Source: Pontixanthobacter aquaemixtae (lineage in GTDB: Bacteria; Pseudomonadota; Alphaproteobacteria; Sphingomonadales; Sphingomonadaceae). Taken from it: 64,000 bases of DNA. The translations under genes were made by a program, and so were the position numbers. Location of the stretch: positions 124,001 to 188,000 of the forward strand of contig NZ_WTYX01000002.1 in assembly GCF_009827395.1 (NCBI RefSeq), in the 5' to 3' direction. The notes beneath the pieces are model-generated. The model made no database searches. It was given only the letters and a program-made list of their open reading frames with translations, and was not told the origin of the DNA. Below, in pieces: positions 42,333-52,103 of this stretch. Each line of letters begins with the position of its first letter. Positions within the stretch are counted from its first letter, which is position 1.

Positions 42333-42734
42333 TCAGCCATCAAAGAAATTGAGTTCCAGCAGCACATTGTTCGGGTCGGCAGTAAATATCTGTTTGATGC
42401 CGGATGCCGAGTGATCGCTCACCCGGTAATCCGCGCCGCGCGCGTCCAGCCGTTCGCGCATCGCATCGAACCCCTTGCACCGGAAAGCAACGTGATGGAT
42501 TGCCCCGGTTGGCGCACCAACTTCTACATCGCGGTCATAACGGCGCGCGAAATCTTCCGAATTGAGATGCAGGATGGCATTTCCGGCGCTGTCATACATC
42601 CACCGCACCTGATCTGGGCGCATATGCGCAGGCCCGTCGCGTTCTTCCAGATCAAGTAGCGCAGCGTAGAAACGCGCTGTCGCTTGCAGATCGGCGGCGA
42701 TGATATTCACATGGTCCAGCTTTTCGACAATCAT
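42333..42734 (-). CDS. VOC-superfamily (glyoxalase/dioxygenase-like) protein
   Basis: A 133-aa protein with two beta-alpha-beta-beta-beta modules: VEKLDHVNIIAADLQATARFYAAL (start; His at residue 8) and GAIHHVAFRCKGFDAMRERL (about 78-97), ending LLELNFFDG with a metal-type Glu. The family binds a divalent metal and includes glyoxalase I, dioxygenases and resistance proteins; the reaction cannot be assigned. It starts two bases before the purU stop, so the genes are coupled. Confidence 0.88.
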   Translation of the reverse strand: MIVEKLDHVNIIAADLQATARFYAALLDLEERDGPAHMRPDQVRWMYDSAGNAILHLNSEDFARRYDRDVEVGAPTGAIHHVAFRCKGFDAMRERLDARGADYRVSDHSASGIKQIFTADPNNVLLELNFFDG

Positions 42735-42736
42735 GA

Positions 42737-43591
42737 TTACCCCCTGAATACCACGGTGCGTTGACCGTTCAGCAAAACGCGTTCTTCCAGATGGAGCCGC
42801 ACGGCTTCTGCCAAAACGCGGCTTTCGATATCGCGGCCCTTGCGGACCAGATCGTCGGGGCTGTCGGCATGTGTGATCGCTTCGACATCCTGATGGATGA
42901 TCGGCCCTTCATCGAGATCGGTCGTGACATAATGCGCCGTCGCGCCGATCATCTTCACCCCGCGCGCATGCGCCTGGTGATAGGGTTTGGCGCCTTTGAA
43001 GCCCGGAAGGAAGCTGTGGTGGATGTTTATGCACCGCCCCGCGAAATGCGCCGCCTGCTCGTCCGATAATATCTGCATATAGCGCGCCAGAATGACCAGT
43101 TCGGCGTCAACTTCTTCGGCAATGGCGCGGACCTGTGCCTCTTGTTCGGGCTTGGTTTCTTTGGTGATCGGCAAGTGATGGAACGGCAGGTCCGACAGGT
43201 CGATATGGGTGATCGCCTCTGCCGGATGGTTTGAAACAATCGCGACCGGTTCCATCGGCAATTCGCCGATCCGCCAGCGATAGAGCAGGCTCGCCAGACA
43301 ATGATCGAATTTGCTGACCATCAGCAGCACGCGGCGCGGACGATCGCGGCTGACTATTTTCCAATCCATATCCTGCCGCGCGGCGAAGAGGCCAAACCCT
43401 TCGCGCAATTTGTCTGAAGAAGCCCCCGCCGGATCAAACGCGACGCGCATGAAAAACGCATTGCTTGCCCGATCGTTGAATTGCTGCGCCTCCAGCACAT
43501 TGCAGCCTTGTTCAAACAGAAAACCCGTGACGTTGGCAGTGATCCCGGGCTTGTCCGGGCAGGACAAAGTGAGGATGAGCGGGTCAATCAT
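42737..43591 (-). CDS. purU: Formyltetrahydrofolate deformylase
   Basis: A 284-aa PurU from the ATG at 43591 ([19 protein letters not shown]); an ATG at 43609 would add six residues. The N-terminal ACT domain covers about 1-80, and the C-terminal formyltransferase-fold domain has LARYMQILS (about 192-200), [19 protein letters not shown] (about 215-233) and [17 protein letters not shown], with the catalytic Asp. It hydrolyses 10-formyl-tetrahydrofolate to formate and tetrahydrofolate, balancing one-carbon pools and supplying formate to PurT, encoded 6 kb away. It overlaps the upstream gene by eight bases. Confidence 0.95.
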   Translation of the reverse strand: MIDPLILTLSCPDKPGITANVTGFLFEQGCNVLEAQQFNDRASNAFFMRVAFDPAGASSDKLREGFGLFAARQDMDWKIVSRDRPRRVLLMVSKFDHCLASLLYRWRIGELPMEPVAIVSNHPAEAITHIDLSDLPFHHLPITKETKPEQEAQVRAIAEEVDAELVILARYMQILSDEQAAHFAGRCINIHHSFLPGFKGAKPYHQAHARGVKMIGATAHYVTTDLDEGPIIHQDVEAITHADSPDDLVRKGRDIESRVLAEAVRLHLEERVLLNGQRTVVFRG

Positions 43592-43997
43592 ATTCAAACC
43601 GTGTACCATTACGTTTGCAATACGCTATCCACCAGTCATTCTCTTGTTCCGAGTATCCAAGCAACCGACCCTCTTCACGCTCATGGGCCTCCGTCCAGCG
43701 CTCAGCTATTGATTTCAGCTGCATCATTGCATCTATCCGCCATTCCTCGCCAGGAAGCACGAATAGCACATGATGCCATCGGCGGACGTCTACACCCTGT
43801 GATTCATCGGTCACGTGGTGGTCGCTTCTAACGATCTTGCCATTGCTCACATCTCGGGCAAACCATTGAAAGTATCTTTGCACAACCGGCGGGAAATGTC
43901 CGTCAGCATCCACGAAGTAAGCCAGTGGCTTCTTCCCCAACCGCATCAAGCCCAGCTCGCGGTTAGTATGGATGAGGTAGGGCGGCGTGCCGTGCAC
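43584..43997 (-). CDS. Conserved hypothetical protein
   Basis: A 137-aa protein rich in aromatic residues ([37 protein letters not shown] in the middle, [19 protein letters not shown] at the end). Composition is protein-like and less GC-rich than its neighbours. It is squeezed between the nitronate monooxygenase gene (three-base gap) and purU (eight-base overlap), consistent with an operon. I recognise no domain; no catalytic motif is obvious. Confidence 0.65.
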   Translation of the reverse strand: MHGTPPYLIHTNRELGLMRLGKKPLAYFVDADGHFPPVVQRYFQWFARDVSNGKIVRSDHHVTDESQGVDVRRWHHVLFVLPGEEWRIDAMMQLKSIAERWTEAHEREEGRLLGYSEQENDWWIAYCKRNGTRFEYD

Positions 43998-43999
43998 CC

Positions 44000-45010
44000 T
44001 TACCGCCGTCCCAATGCCTCTTCGCTTTGCGTCATCAGCTTCTGGATGATGTCGGCAACGGACTCTTCGGCCTTGAGCATCCCGACCGATTGGCCCGCCA
44101 TTATCGAACCGTTCTCGACATCGCCATCGATCACCGCGCGGCGCAATGCACCGGCCCAGAAATGTTCGATTTGCAATTGCGCCTCGCCCATCTCGATTTC
44201 GCCTGCATCGAGCAGCTTGGCGACTTCGATCTGTTTTGCGGTAAATTCTTCGGTGCCCTTGTTCTTGAGCGCGCGCACCGGAATCACCGGCAGGCGCGGA
44301 TCGACCTGCACGCTGGTAATGGCATCGCGGGCATTGGCGCGGAAGAACGCCTTCTTGAAATTCTCATGCGCAATGCTTTCTGCGGCGCAGGCAAAACGCG
44401 TGCCCAGCTGCACCCCGACCGCGCCCATTTCCAGATAACCGGCAATCGCCTGACCGCGCCCGATCCCGCCTGCGACGAAGACCAGATGGTCCTCCGCCAG
44501 TTCGGGAAGGAATTCCTGTGCCAGAACCGAAGTCGAAACCGGGCCGATATGGCCGCCCGCTTCCATCCCTTCGATCACCAGCGCATCGCCGCCGCTGCGC
44601 AGCAGCTTTTTCGCCAGTGCCAAAGTCGGCGCGAAAACGATCACTTTGGCGCCGAACGCCTTGATCGCTTCGACGCTGCCCTTGGGAGGGATGCCGCCCG
44701 CCAGAACCACGTGGCCCACACCATGTTTCGCGCAGACATCGATCAGGTCGAACAATTGCGGATGCATGGTGATCAGGTTTACGCCGAACGGTTTATCGGT
44801 CATCGCTTTGGTCGCGGCGATCTCTGCGTCAAGCAAGTCGGGCGTCATTGCGCCGCAAGCGATCACACCAAAGCCGCCGGCATTGGAAATTGCCGAGACC
44901 AGATTGCGTTCGCTGACCCAGCTCATCGCGCCGCACAGGATCGCATATTCGCTGCCAAGAAATTCGGTTCCGCGCTGCATCAGCGCGCTTGTTTTCGGAA
45001 AATTGCTCAT
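44000..45010 (-). CDS. Nitronate monooxygenase (2-nitropropane dioxygenase family)
   Basis: A 336-aa TIM-barrel FMN enzyme from the ATG at 45010: AILCGAMSWVSERNLVSAIS (about 23-42), NAGGFGVIACG, PFGVNLIT (about 75), GDALVIEGMEAGGHIG (about 148-163) and VFVAGGIGRGQAIAGYLEMGAVGVQLGTRF (about 185-214, split here as phosphate-binding loops). These proteins oxidise alkyl nitronates, or reduce enoyl-type substrates in some members. It reads into the conserved hypothetical gene and purU. Upstream is the 226-base region shared with katG. Confidence 0.9.
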   Translation of the reverse strand: MSNFPKTSALMQRGTEFLGSEYAILCGAMSWVSERNLVSAISNAGGFGVIACGAMTPDLLDAEIAATKAMTDKPFGVNLITMHPQLFDLIDVCAKHGVGHVVLAGGIPPKGSVEAIKAFGAKVIVFAPTLALAKKLLRSGGDALVIEGMEAGGHIGPVSTSVLAQEFLPELAEDHLVFVAGGIGRGQAIAGYLEMGAVGVQLGTRFACAAESIAHENFKKAFFRANARDAITSVQVDPRLPVIPVRALKNKGTEEFTAKQIEVAKLLDAGEIEMGEAQLQIEHFWAGALRRAVIDGDVENGSIMAGQSVGMLKAEESVADIIQKLMTQSEEALGRR

Positions 45011-45236
45011 ACCGTCGCGCTTAGAAGGCAGCGCGCAACGCGGCAAGAGGCATAGCTATGCCGGGCCGGAACCAACCGCCCTGCCGCCCATTGGACAAGT
45101 ATAACAAGCAGCTTGCCTGACCGCCGGCTATTAATCGGTTTTGTCGATAAGGGTGACAGGAGTTAATTGCTTCCCTCGATTGATCCGGAGGCGTAGTCAG
45201 GCATCATAGAATCACCAAAACGAGAGGAATTTTTCC
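45011..45236. promoter_or_regulatory. Divergent promoter region of katG and the nitronate monooxygenase gene
   Basis: This 226-base gap lies between divergent starts. GAGAGGA, 8 nt before the katG ATG, is a good ribosome-binding site. The segment 45110-45180 is AT-richer (attaatcggttttgtcgata) and likely holds promoters. KatG genes are usually under OxyR, but I could not align a full OxyR box here. Confidence 0.35.
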
Positions 45237-47417
45237 ATGGACATGAAAACTGGCGAACTTAGCGGCGGCTGCCCCTTTAGCGGCGCAGACAGCGTGCGCA
45301 GCCTGCACGGCCGTACCAACAGAGACTGGTGGCCCGATGCGCTGCAGCTCGATATTCTCGGCCAAGGCGGCAAGTCGCCCGATCCATTGGGCGACGATTT
45401 CAACTATGCCGAAGCTTTCAACGCGCTCGACTATGATGCGCTGAAAGCCGATCTGACTGCGCTGATGACCGACAGCCAGCCTTGGTGGCCGGCCGATTAT
45501 GGTCATTACGGCCCGTTCTTCATTCGCATGGCATGGCACGCAGCCGGCACATACCGAACCGGTGACGGGCGCGGCGGGTCGAGCAGCGGCCAGCAACGCT
45601 TTGCGCCGCTCAACAGCTGGCCGGATAACGGCAATCTCGACAAGGCGCGCCGCCTGCTGTGGCCCGTCAAACAGAAATACGGGAAGAATATCAGCTGGGC
45701 TGACCTGTTCATCCTTGCCGGCAATGTCGCGATCGAAAGCATGGGCGGCCCCGTCTTCGGCTTCGGCGGCGGACGTGCCGACGTCTATGAACCCGAAACT
45801 GTCTATTGGGGAACCGAAGACAAATGGGTCGATGAAGGTGTTGCAACGCGCATCATCCCTGACGAAGGCAAAGCGCTCGATAATCCGCTCGCAGCCATCC
45901 AGATGGGCCTGATTTACGTCAATCCGGAAGGTCCCGGCGGTGATCCGCACGACGCCGAAGGCATGGCGCGTGACATGCGCGAAACATTCAGCCGGATGGC
46001 AATGAATGACGAGGAAACCGTTGCTCTGACAGCCGGTGGCCACGCATTCGGTAAAGCGCATGGTGCGAAACCATCCGATACATTCGGCGGTTCGCCCGAA
46101 TCCGAAGCGCTTGCTTTGCAGGGCTTCGGCTGGCTCAACGACAAGGACGAAATCGGCCGCGGTAACATCACCACCTCGGGCATCGAAGGCGCTTGGACCA
46201 ACACCCCGACACAGTGGACCGGCGACTATTTCCGCCTGTTGCTCGATTATGATTACGAGCTGGTGCAAAGCCCCGCGGGCGCCAACCAATGGCAGCCTAT
46301 CGACCAGAAGGAAGAGGACATGGCGCCCGACGCCCGTGACCCTTCGAAGAAGGTTCCGACCATGATGACCACCGCCGATATGGCGCTGAAGCGCGATCCG
46401 GAATATCGCAAGATTTCCGAACGCTTCCGCAATGACCAGGCGGCATTGGATGACGCCTTTGCCCGTGCATGGTTCAAACTGTGCCACCGCGATATGGGCC
46501 CCAAAGCCCGCTATCAGGGGCCGGAAGTTCCAAGCGAAGATCTGATCTGGCAGGATCCCGTTCCGGAAGGTTCGACACCTGCCAACGGTGCGGTCGCGGA
46601 TTTCAAATCGGCAATCCTCGAAAGCGGTCTGTCGGTGAGCGAACTGGTCAAAGCTGCATGGGCTTCTGCCGGTACATACCGCAATTCGGACCATCGTGGC
46701 GGCTCGAATGGCGCGCGCGTCCGTCTCGCTCCGCAGAAGGACTGGGCCGCAAACGATCCCGAAGAACTGTCCAAAGTTCTGGGCAAGATCGACGAATTGC
46801 GCGGCGATATTTCGATGGCCGACGCGATCGTATTTGCCGGTGCGGCAGCGGTCGAGAAGGCAGCGAGCGATGCAGGCTTCAATGTCAGCGTACCGGTAAC
46901 CGGCGGCCGCGGCGACGCGAGCGACGAGCAAACCGATGCTGAAAGCTTCGAACCGCTGGAACCGTTTGCCGATGGTTTCCGCAACTATCTGCGGACCAAG
47001 GCAACGGTAAAGACCGAAGAAATGCTGGTCGACAGAGCGCATTTGCTGGGTCTTTCGACACCGGAAATGACCGCATTGGTCGGCGGCATGCGCGCATTGG
47101 GCGCGGTTTCCGGCAACACCGGCCACGGCGTCTTCACCGACCGTCCCGGCCAGCTGACCAACGACTTCTTCGTCAACCTGCTCGATATGGCGAACGAATG
47201 GAAACCGGTCGATGGCAGCCAGGATGAAGAATTTGTCGGCAGCGACCGTGCAAGCGGCGAAGAGAAATGGCGCGCAACCCGCGTTGACCTCGTCTTCGGT
47301 TCAAACTCGCAGCTTCGCGCTGTGGCTGAAGTCTTCGCCGAGAATGGCAACGAGCAGAAGTTCGTCGACACATTCGTTTCGGCCTGGACCAAGGTGATGG
47401 AAGCAGGCCGCTTCTAA
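45237..47417 (+). CDS. katG: Catalase-peroxidase
   Basis: A 726-aa bifunctional haem enzyme. The distal site is [15 protein letters not shown] (Arg-Trp-His, about 89-103), the proximal histidine region is [12 protein letters not shown] (about 264-275), and the Tyr and Met of the Met-Tyr-Trp adduct are in LIYVNPEGP (about 223) and SRMAMND (about 249). The second, degenerate half follows ([20 protein letters not shown]). It destroys hydrogen peroxide in the cytosol. Length is standard. A strong terminator follows at 47451. Confidence 0.97.
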   Translation: MDMKTGELSGGCPFSGADSVRSLHGRTNRDWWPDALQLDILGQGGKSPDPLGDDFNYAEAFNALDYDALKADLTALMTDSQPWWPADYGHYGPFFIRMAWHAAGTYRTGDGRGGSSSGQQRFAPLNSWPDNGNLDKARRLLWPVKQKYGKNISWADLFILAGNVAIESMGGPVFGFGGGRADVYEPETVYWGTEDKWVDEGVATRIIPDEGKALDNPLAAIQMGLIYVNPEGPGGDPHDAEGMARDMRETFSRMAMNDEETVALTAGGHAFGKAHGAKPSDTFGGSPESEALALQGFGWLNDKDEIGRGNITTSGIEGAWTNTPTQWTGDYFRLLLDYDYELVQSPAGANQWQPIDQKEEDMAPDARDPSKKVPTMMTTADMALKRDPEYRKISERFRNDQAALDDAFARAWFKLCHRDMGPKARYQGPEVPSEDLIWQDPVPEGSTPANGAVADFKSAILESGLSVSELVKAAWASAGTYRNSDHRGGSNGARVRLAPQKDWAANDPEELSKVLGKIDELRGDISMADAIVFAGAAAVEKAASDAGFNVSVPVTGGRGDASDEQTDAESFEPLEPFADGFRNYLRTKATVKTEEMLVDRAHLLGLSTPEMTALVGGMRALGAVSGNTGHGVFTDRPGQLTNDFFVNLLDMANEWKPVDGSQDEEFVGSDRASGEEKWRATRVDLVFGSNSQLRAVAEVFAENGNEQKFVDTFVSAWTKVMEAGRF

Positions 47418-47450
47418 ACCCGACACCCTCTCCCCCCGAGGGTCGCAAGA

Positions 47451-47486
47451 ACCCCTCCGTCGTTTCGGCTTCGGAGGGGTTTTTCT
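47451..47486 (+). terminator. Rho-independent terminator of katG
   Basis: A 10-bp stem AACCCCTCCG (47451-47460) with CGGAGGGGTT (47473-47482) and a 12-base loop, followed by a T-rich tract (tttctttg). It lies 34 bases after the katG stop and before the convergent LytTR gene, and the A-rich left flank allows it to work in both directions. Confidence 0.88.
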
Positions 47487-47553
47487 TTGCCTATCGCACG
47501 CGCTCGGGAACGGCGCTCTGACTGAAAGAAGAACGCCCTTCGATCTGGAATCG

Positions 47554-48369
47554 TCAAGCCTGGAACCAGCCGGCCTCTTTCAATCCGGGCGCGGCGCCGC
47601 GCGAAACGGGGGCTTCCAACCCGCCATCCAGTTGCAAACGGATGTTGCGGCCTTCGCGCCGCGAGCCCTGTACGGCGCTTCGCGCGACCCACCAGCTGCG
47701 ATGCACCTGCGCGCCTTCCAGCCCTTCCAGTTCCGCCACCGCATCGCGCATTCTCAACAGGATCAGGTCAGACCCCAGATCGGTATGCGCGCGGACATAA
47801 TGGTCTTCCATTTCCAGCGCGATCAGATTGGTGCCCAAGGCCGGCGACAAACGTTCAAGAAAGCGGTTGGCTTCCGGCCCGCGCGCGGCATCGTCACCCG
47901 CTACTGCGCCCTGCCCGGCCACCCCTGTCCCGCCATCGGTTTCATGCACCCGGTTTTCCAGCATGTAGAACAAGGCTGTCACGCCGCCGCCGATCACCAG
48001 CACGTAGAGATAAGTGATCACCGCGGCTTGCAGCGAGGGGAATATTGCTCCGCCAGGCAAACGGCCGATAGCGATGACCGCGACAGTCATCGGAATGGTC
48101 GCAAGCAGCACCGCTGCGGTCCATAGGCCGGGCCGCGGCAAATCGAGCGCTCCGCCAAGCCGGTCAACGAAATGGCTCATCGGGCTGTAAATCGCATAGC
48201 CGAGATAGGAAAAGCCCAGCCATGCGACCAGCCGGTAGGCTAGAGGCTGTTCGAAACTTCCGAACGGACCGATCAAAGCCAGCACCACGCCGATCACTGT
48301 CATGATCGACAGATCGACGATCAACTTGCGCGCCAGTTTGTCGCGTGGGGGCTTGTCCGTTTCGCTCAT
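47554..48369 (-). CDS. Membrane-bound LytTR-domain regulator
   Basis: A 271-aa protein with four predicted membrane segments (about 18-37, 46-62, 80-102, 108-133) and a C-terminal LytTR DNA-binding domain (ALEMEDHYVRAHTDLGSDLILLR, about 187-209; VHRSWWVARSAV, about 222-233). Such membrane-tethered LytTR proteins are common in sphingomonads and in some cases work with a cognate inhibitor. The signal is unknown. It is divergent from the DUF2306 gene, which is a possible target. Confidence 0.9.
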   Translation of the reverse strand: MSETDKPPRDKLARKLIVDLSIMTVIGVVLALIGPFGSFEQPLAYRLVAWLGFSYLGYAIYSPMSHFVDRLGGALDLPRPGLWTAAVLLATIPMTVAVIAIGRLPGGAIFPSLQAAVITYLYVLVIGGGVTALFYMLENRVHETDGGTGVAGQGAVAGDDAARGPEANRFLERLSPALGTNLIALEMEDHYVRAHTDLGSDLILLRMRDAVAELEGLEGAQVHRSWWVARSAVQGSRREGRNIRLQLDGGLEAPVSRGAAPGLKEAGWFQA

Positions 48370-48527
48370 CTGCGCGCGAAACTAACGCCCATTCGCGCTT
48401 CGTAAAGTGGCAATCCCCCTGAAATCCGCCGCTTTCACGAAGCCGATGGTCCGTTGGCGCAGATGCGATTGCGGGTGAACGGGCATGCGGCATGATCGCC
48501 AGCAAGACACGATTACAGGAGAACACC

Positions 48528-49052
48528 GTGCACGCAGCAATCACCCCCGGCCTCAGCCCCAAGGGCGGTTTCGATCTTGGCCCGCTGAACCGCGCGATCA
48601 TTGGCGCAGCATCGGTCGCAATGTCGGCCATTTGTCTTTTTGCCCTGACCCGCGGCATCATGGGCGCTGCGCCAGACCACTATGGCTGGCGTAACTGGTC
48701 GGTAATGATCCATGTCGCAACGGTCATTCCGGCAGTGCCGCTGGGCGGCTATTTGCTGCTGACCCGCAAGGGCACCAAATTGCACAAGATGCTGGGCAAG
48801 GTCTGGCTTGGCCTGATGGTGGTCACGGCCATTGCGATTGTCTTTATCCGCGGCGGCACCGACTTTTCGTGGATCCACATCTTTGTCCCGATGACGCTGC
48901 TGGGTTCCTACAAGGCAATCTCTACCGCCCGCGCGCGCGACATTCAGGCGCATAAGAAACACATTGTCGGAATGTATATGGGCGCGCTGATGATCCCCGG
49001 CATTTTCTCGTTCATGCCGGGGCGCTTCATGTGGGCGCTGCTGTTTGGTTAG
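48528..49052 (+). CDS. DUF2306 membrane protein
   Basis: A 174-aa protein. I chose the GTG at 48528 because CAGGAG lies 6 nt upstream; a start at 48492 lacks one. Four to five hydrophobic segments are present (AIIGAASVAMSAICLFAL, MIHVATVIPAVPLGGYLLL, VWLGLMVVTAIAIVFI, FVPMTLLGSY, MYMGALMIPGIFSF), with conserved His in TKLHKMLGKVW and AHKKHIVG, the signature of DUF2306 (YozB-like) proteins. A cytochrome-like or redox role has been suggested for such His-containing membrane proteins; the function is unknown. Confidence 0.85.
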   Translation: MHAAITPGLSPKGGFDLGPLNRAIIGAASVAMSAICLFALTRGIMGAAPDHYGWRNWSVMIHVATVIPAVPLGGYLLLTRKGTKLHKMLGKVWLGLMVVTAIAIVFIRGGTDFSWIHIFVPMTLLGSYKAISTARARDIQAHKKHIVGMYMGALMIPGIFSFMPGRFMWALLFG

Positions 49053-49061
49053 GAGGCCCGG

Positions 49062-50234
49062 CTACTCGCCGTAACCGATCCGCACTTTGCCCGCTGCATC
49101 TTTGGCGATGCGGCGGGCGTCGTCGGTTGATCCCGCGCAGGCCAGCGCCACGCCCATCCGGCGATAGGGCCGCGACGTAGGCTTGCCGAATATGCGTATA
49201 TCCGCGCCTTGCTCCATAGCCTCTGCAAGGCCCGAATAGGTCAAATCATCGCTATCGCGGTCGGCGAGGATAACCGCCGATGCCGATGGACGCGCGCGGA
49301 TCATTGCCGGAACTTGCAGCCCCATGATCGCGCGCGCATGCAAATCGAACTCGCTGAGATTTTGCGATACCGAAGTAACCATGCCCGTATCATGCGGCCG
49401 CGGGCTGAGTTCGGAAAAAATCACCTCTTCACCCTTCACGAAGAATTCCACTCCGAACAGGCCCCAGCCTTTGCCATTGCCTTGCAGCGCCTCGACCACT
49501 TTGCGCGCCATATCCTGCGCTTCACCAATCGCGGCATCGGACATTTCGGTCGGCTGCCAGCTTTCCTGGTAATCGCCGCGTTCCTGCCGGTGGCCGATAG
49601 GCGGGCAGAAACTTGTCCCGTCCCTGTGCCGGATCGTGAGCAGGGTGATCTCGTAATCGAAGTCGATAAATTGCTCGACGATCACTCGCTGGCGGTCACC
49701 GCGCATATTGGCAACGGCATAGTCCCACGCCTCTTGCAGCGCCGCCGCATCGTCCACTTTGCTTTGGCCCTTGCCCGAAGAGGACATCACCGGCTTGATC
49801 ACGCAGGGGAAGCCGGTGATTTCCGCCGCCGCGCAGACTTCCTCGAAATTTTCCGCATAGCGGTAGGTCGAAGTCCTCAGGCCCAATTCCTGCGCCGCCA
49901 TATCGCGGATCGCATCGCGGTTCATGGTCAGCTGGGTCGCCCGCGCGGAAGGCACGATATTGACGCCGTCCTGCTCCAATTCGGCCAGCACTTCGGTCCG
50001 GATCGCTTCAATTTCCGGCACGACATAATCGGGCGCATGCTTTGCCACCGCCTCGCGCAGTTTCGCGCCATCGAGCATGGAGAAAACTTCGCGCGCGTCG
50101 GCAAGCTGCATTGCGGGCGCATTGTCATAGGCATCGCAGGCGATGACATAGGCGCCCAGCCGTTTGGCCGAGATCACAAATTCGCGCGCCAATTCGCCCG
50201 AACCAAGGAGAAGGATTTTTGCTGTGTGCGGCAT
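49062..50234 (-). CDS. purT: Formate-dependent phosphoribosylglycinamide formyltransferase
   Basis: A 390-aa ATP-grasp enzyme from the ATG at 50234 (MPHTAKILLLGSGELAREFV). The ATP-grasp core has FPCVIKPVMSSSGKGQSKV (about 142-160), VEQFIDFDYEITLLT (about 188), and LFGVEFFVKGEEVIFSELSPRPHDTGMVT (metal-binding Glu and Asn-type residues, about 255-283). It makes formyl-GAR from formate, ATP and GAR in purine synthesis, with formate likely supplied by PurU. It starts ten bases after the upstream secreted-protein gene. Confidence 0.95.
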   Translation of the reverse strand: MPHTAKILLLGSGELAREFVISAKRLGAYVIACDAYDNAPAMQLADAREVFSMLDGAKLREAVAKHAPDYVVPEIEAIRTEVLAELEQDGVNIVPSARATQLTMNRDAIRDMAAQELGLRTSTYRYAENFEEVCAAAEITGFPCVIKPVMSSSGKGQSKVDDAAALQEAWDYAVANMRGDRQRVIVEQFIDFDYEITLLTIRHRDGTSFCPPIGHRQERGDYQESWQPTEMSDAAIGEAQDMARKVVEALQGNGKGWGLFGVEFFVKGEEVIFSELSPRPHDTGMVTSVSQNLSEFDLHARAIMGLQVPAMIRARPSASAVILADRDSDDLTYSGLAEAMEQGADIRIFGKPTSRPYRRMGVALACAGSTDDARRIAKDAAGKVRIGYGE

Positions 50235-50244
50235 GGTCGCCCGT

Positions 50245-52023
50245 TTACCTGCTGGAACTGTTCGCGGCAATTATCGCCAATGCCCCCAGCGCCAAGGCGA
50301 CTTTCCCCATATTCGCACCCTTGCGCGGCGGGCGGCAATCATTGCCCCACATATCCCAATATTTGATGCAATGGATGTAATCGCCGGACATGTAGACTTT
50401 GACCGATCCGGTTGATCCGTTGTTATAGGTGTAATCGACTTCGTAATAGCGGTTGGCGATTCCGCCGATCACATAGCCGCTGCGCATATTGCGCACCGTG
50501 CCCGGGTTGTAGCGGTTAATCCACCAGCTCTGGCTGTCTTGCAGGATCATCGTATCGATCGCGCGCAAAGCGGCCGCGCGTTCGGGCGATGCGCGTACCT
50601 GTTCGATCGCGGAAGCCGTCCGGTCTTTCTGGAGCCGCGCTGCTATTGCATTCCTGCGATCCCGCTCGCGCTTTTCGCGTGCCAGCCGTTGGGCACGCTC
50701 GCGCTCCGCCGTTTCGCGCGCAATGCCCGCGCGGCGATCGGCAAAATGGTACTGCTTATAGGGCGCCGTATAGGTGAAATCCGATCCCGAGAACGCCACT
50801 TGCGACACCCCGTCAGCATCGGTTTCAACGCCGTATAATGTCCCGTCTTTCGCGACGAGTCCGGTCAACCAGGTGGTCCGCGATGTGCCGATGACTTTTC
50901 CCTGAAACGCCACGTCACCATTCTTGGATCGCACATTGCTGACAAGATTGGCGAACGTGTTACAGGGCAAATTCACATTGGCTGCGTCGGCATGGATCCG
51001 CTTATATTCATTGCAGCGCGAAGCCGCAGAGGAATTGGCAAAGCGCGGCAATGTGATCGCGCTGGGCTGCTGGAATCGGTCGCGCACATAGTCTGCGGTT
51101 TCAAAATCTGTGCCGAACAGCAAGGGTGCGTAACACCCGGCCAAGCGGCCCTGGGTCAGCTCGCTGGCCAAAACCCATTCGTCATTGCCATTGGCAAAGA
51201 CGCGGTAACGCTGCCCGCGGCGATTATTGGCGAGCAAAACTTCGGTCCCGTATTGGGTGAATTCCGAACGCTTCATACAGGTCGCGTCGGGATTGGCATT
51301 CAACGTTCGCGCGGCAATGGTCCGCATGATCGAATCGCCGGGCAGAGGCGGACGTTGTTCTTTCCATTTGGCGAAAATCGCTGCATCGCCATCGACCGCC
51401 GCAGTCGATACCAGCGTGCCCCGCCCGATAGTGATCGCATAATTGCCTTTCATCGGCTTGGTGACCACCGACATCGCCTCTCCGCGTTTTTCGGCGAAGA
51501 ACATCCAGATAAACGGCTGGGTGAATTGTTCGCGGCCCTCGGCGCTCCAGGACCGGTTGAAAACGGCCATCGCAACGGGGCGCTTTTTGGCTTCCAACTG
51601 GCTGCGGACCAGCGCGCTCGACGTTGTGCAAGCTTGTTCCCCGTTCTGGGAATTATAGGCCGCGCAGGCACCGTCATCGCTCGAAGCCAGCGCAATGCCT
51701 TCAAGCCCCAGACGCTTGCCGCGTTTGCGGACATCGGTGCTGTGCCAGCCAAAACCCTGATGACGCAGCCGGTAACAGGTCTGCGCGGCATCGGCCGTAC
51801 CATAGCCGACAAAGCTGCGCTTCTGGGGATCGCCCACATAGAGATAGCGGCGAGGAAGCGGCCCCGTGCCGCCGACTATATGATCATATTCGAGTTCGGC
51901 GAACAGCGTTCCCAGTTCGAGCACCTGATCGCGCGACATACAGCGGTCCGCGCTGATTTCATTGGCATGTGCATCAACCGTCAGAAAAAGCGCGCCGATA
52001 GCGCATAAGACAAACCGAATCAT
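50245..52023 (-). CDS. Secreted protein of unknown function
   Basis: A 592-aa protein with a signal peptide (MIRFVLCAIGALFLTVDAHA, cleavage near residue 20). Several cysteines (DRCMSRDQ, TCYRLRH, GACAAYN, EQACTT, TCMKRSE, GCYAP, RCNEYKR, PCNTF) suggest disulfide-bonded periplasmic or surface domains. Residues about 405-475 are a charged coiled coil (RETAERERAQRLAREKRERDRR). The last 100 residues contain SWWINRYNPGTVRN and a short hydrophobic tail. I do not recognise a domain. It is read together with purT. Confidence 0.7.
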   Translation of the reverse strand: MIRFVLCAIGALFLTVDAHANEISADRCMSRDQVLELGTLFAELEYDHIVGGTGPLPRRYLYVGDPQKRSFVGYGTADAAQTCYRLRHQGFGWHSTDVRKRGKRLGLEGIALASSDDGACAAYNSQNGEQACTTSSALVRSQLEAKKRPVAMAVFNRSWSAEGREQFTQPFIWMFFAEKRGEAMSVVTKPMKGNYAITIGRGTLVSTAAVDGDAAIFAKWKEQRPPLPGDSIMRTIAARTLNANPDATCMKRSEFTQYGTEVLLANNRRGQRYRVFANGNDEWVLASELTQGRLAGCYAPLLFGTDFETADYVRDRFQQPSAITLPRFANSSAASRCNEYKRIHADAANVNLPCNTFANLVSNVRSKNGDVAFQGKVIGTSRTTWLTGLVAKDGTLYGVETDADGVSQVAFSGSDFTYTAPYKQYHFADRRAGIARETAERERAQRLAREKRERDRRNAIAARLQKDRTASAIEQVRASPERAAALRAIDTMILQDSQSWWINRYNPGTVRNMRSGYVIGGIANRYYEVDYTYNNGSTGSVKVYMSGDYIHCIKYWDMWGNDCRPPRKGANMGKVALALGALAIIAANSSSR

Positions 52024-52103
52024 AAGCCCCCCTCTGCGCGCAGCTTAACGAGCTGAAATGATTGTTCAATATGAAGGCGGGAGGCGTTCCGGCCCGTTTT
52101 CCT

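Noticed and set aside
45204-47126. 640-aa open frame on the minus strand opposite katG
   Set aside because: It is a shadow of katG, whose catalytic motifs are complete; the antisense protein shows no family pattern.
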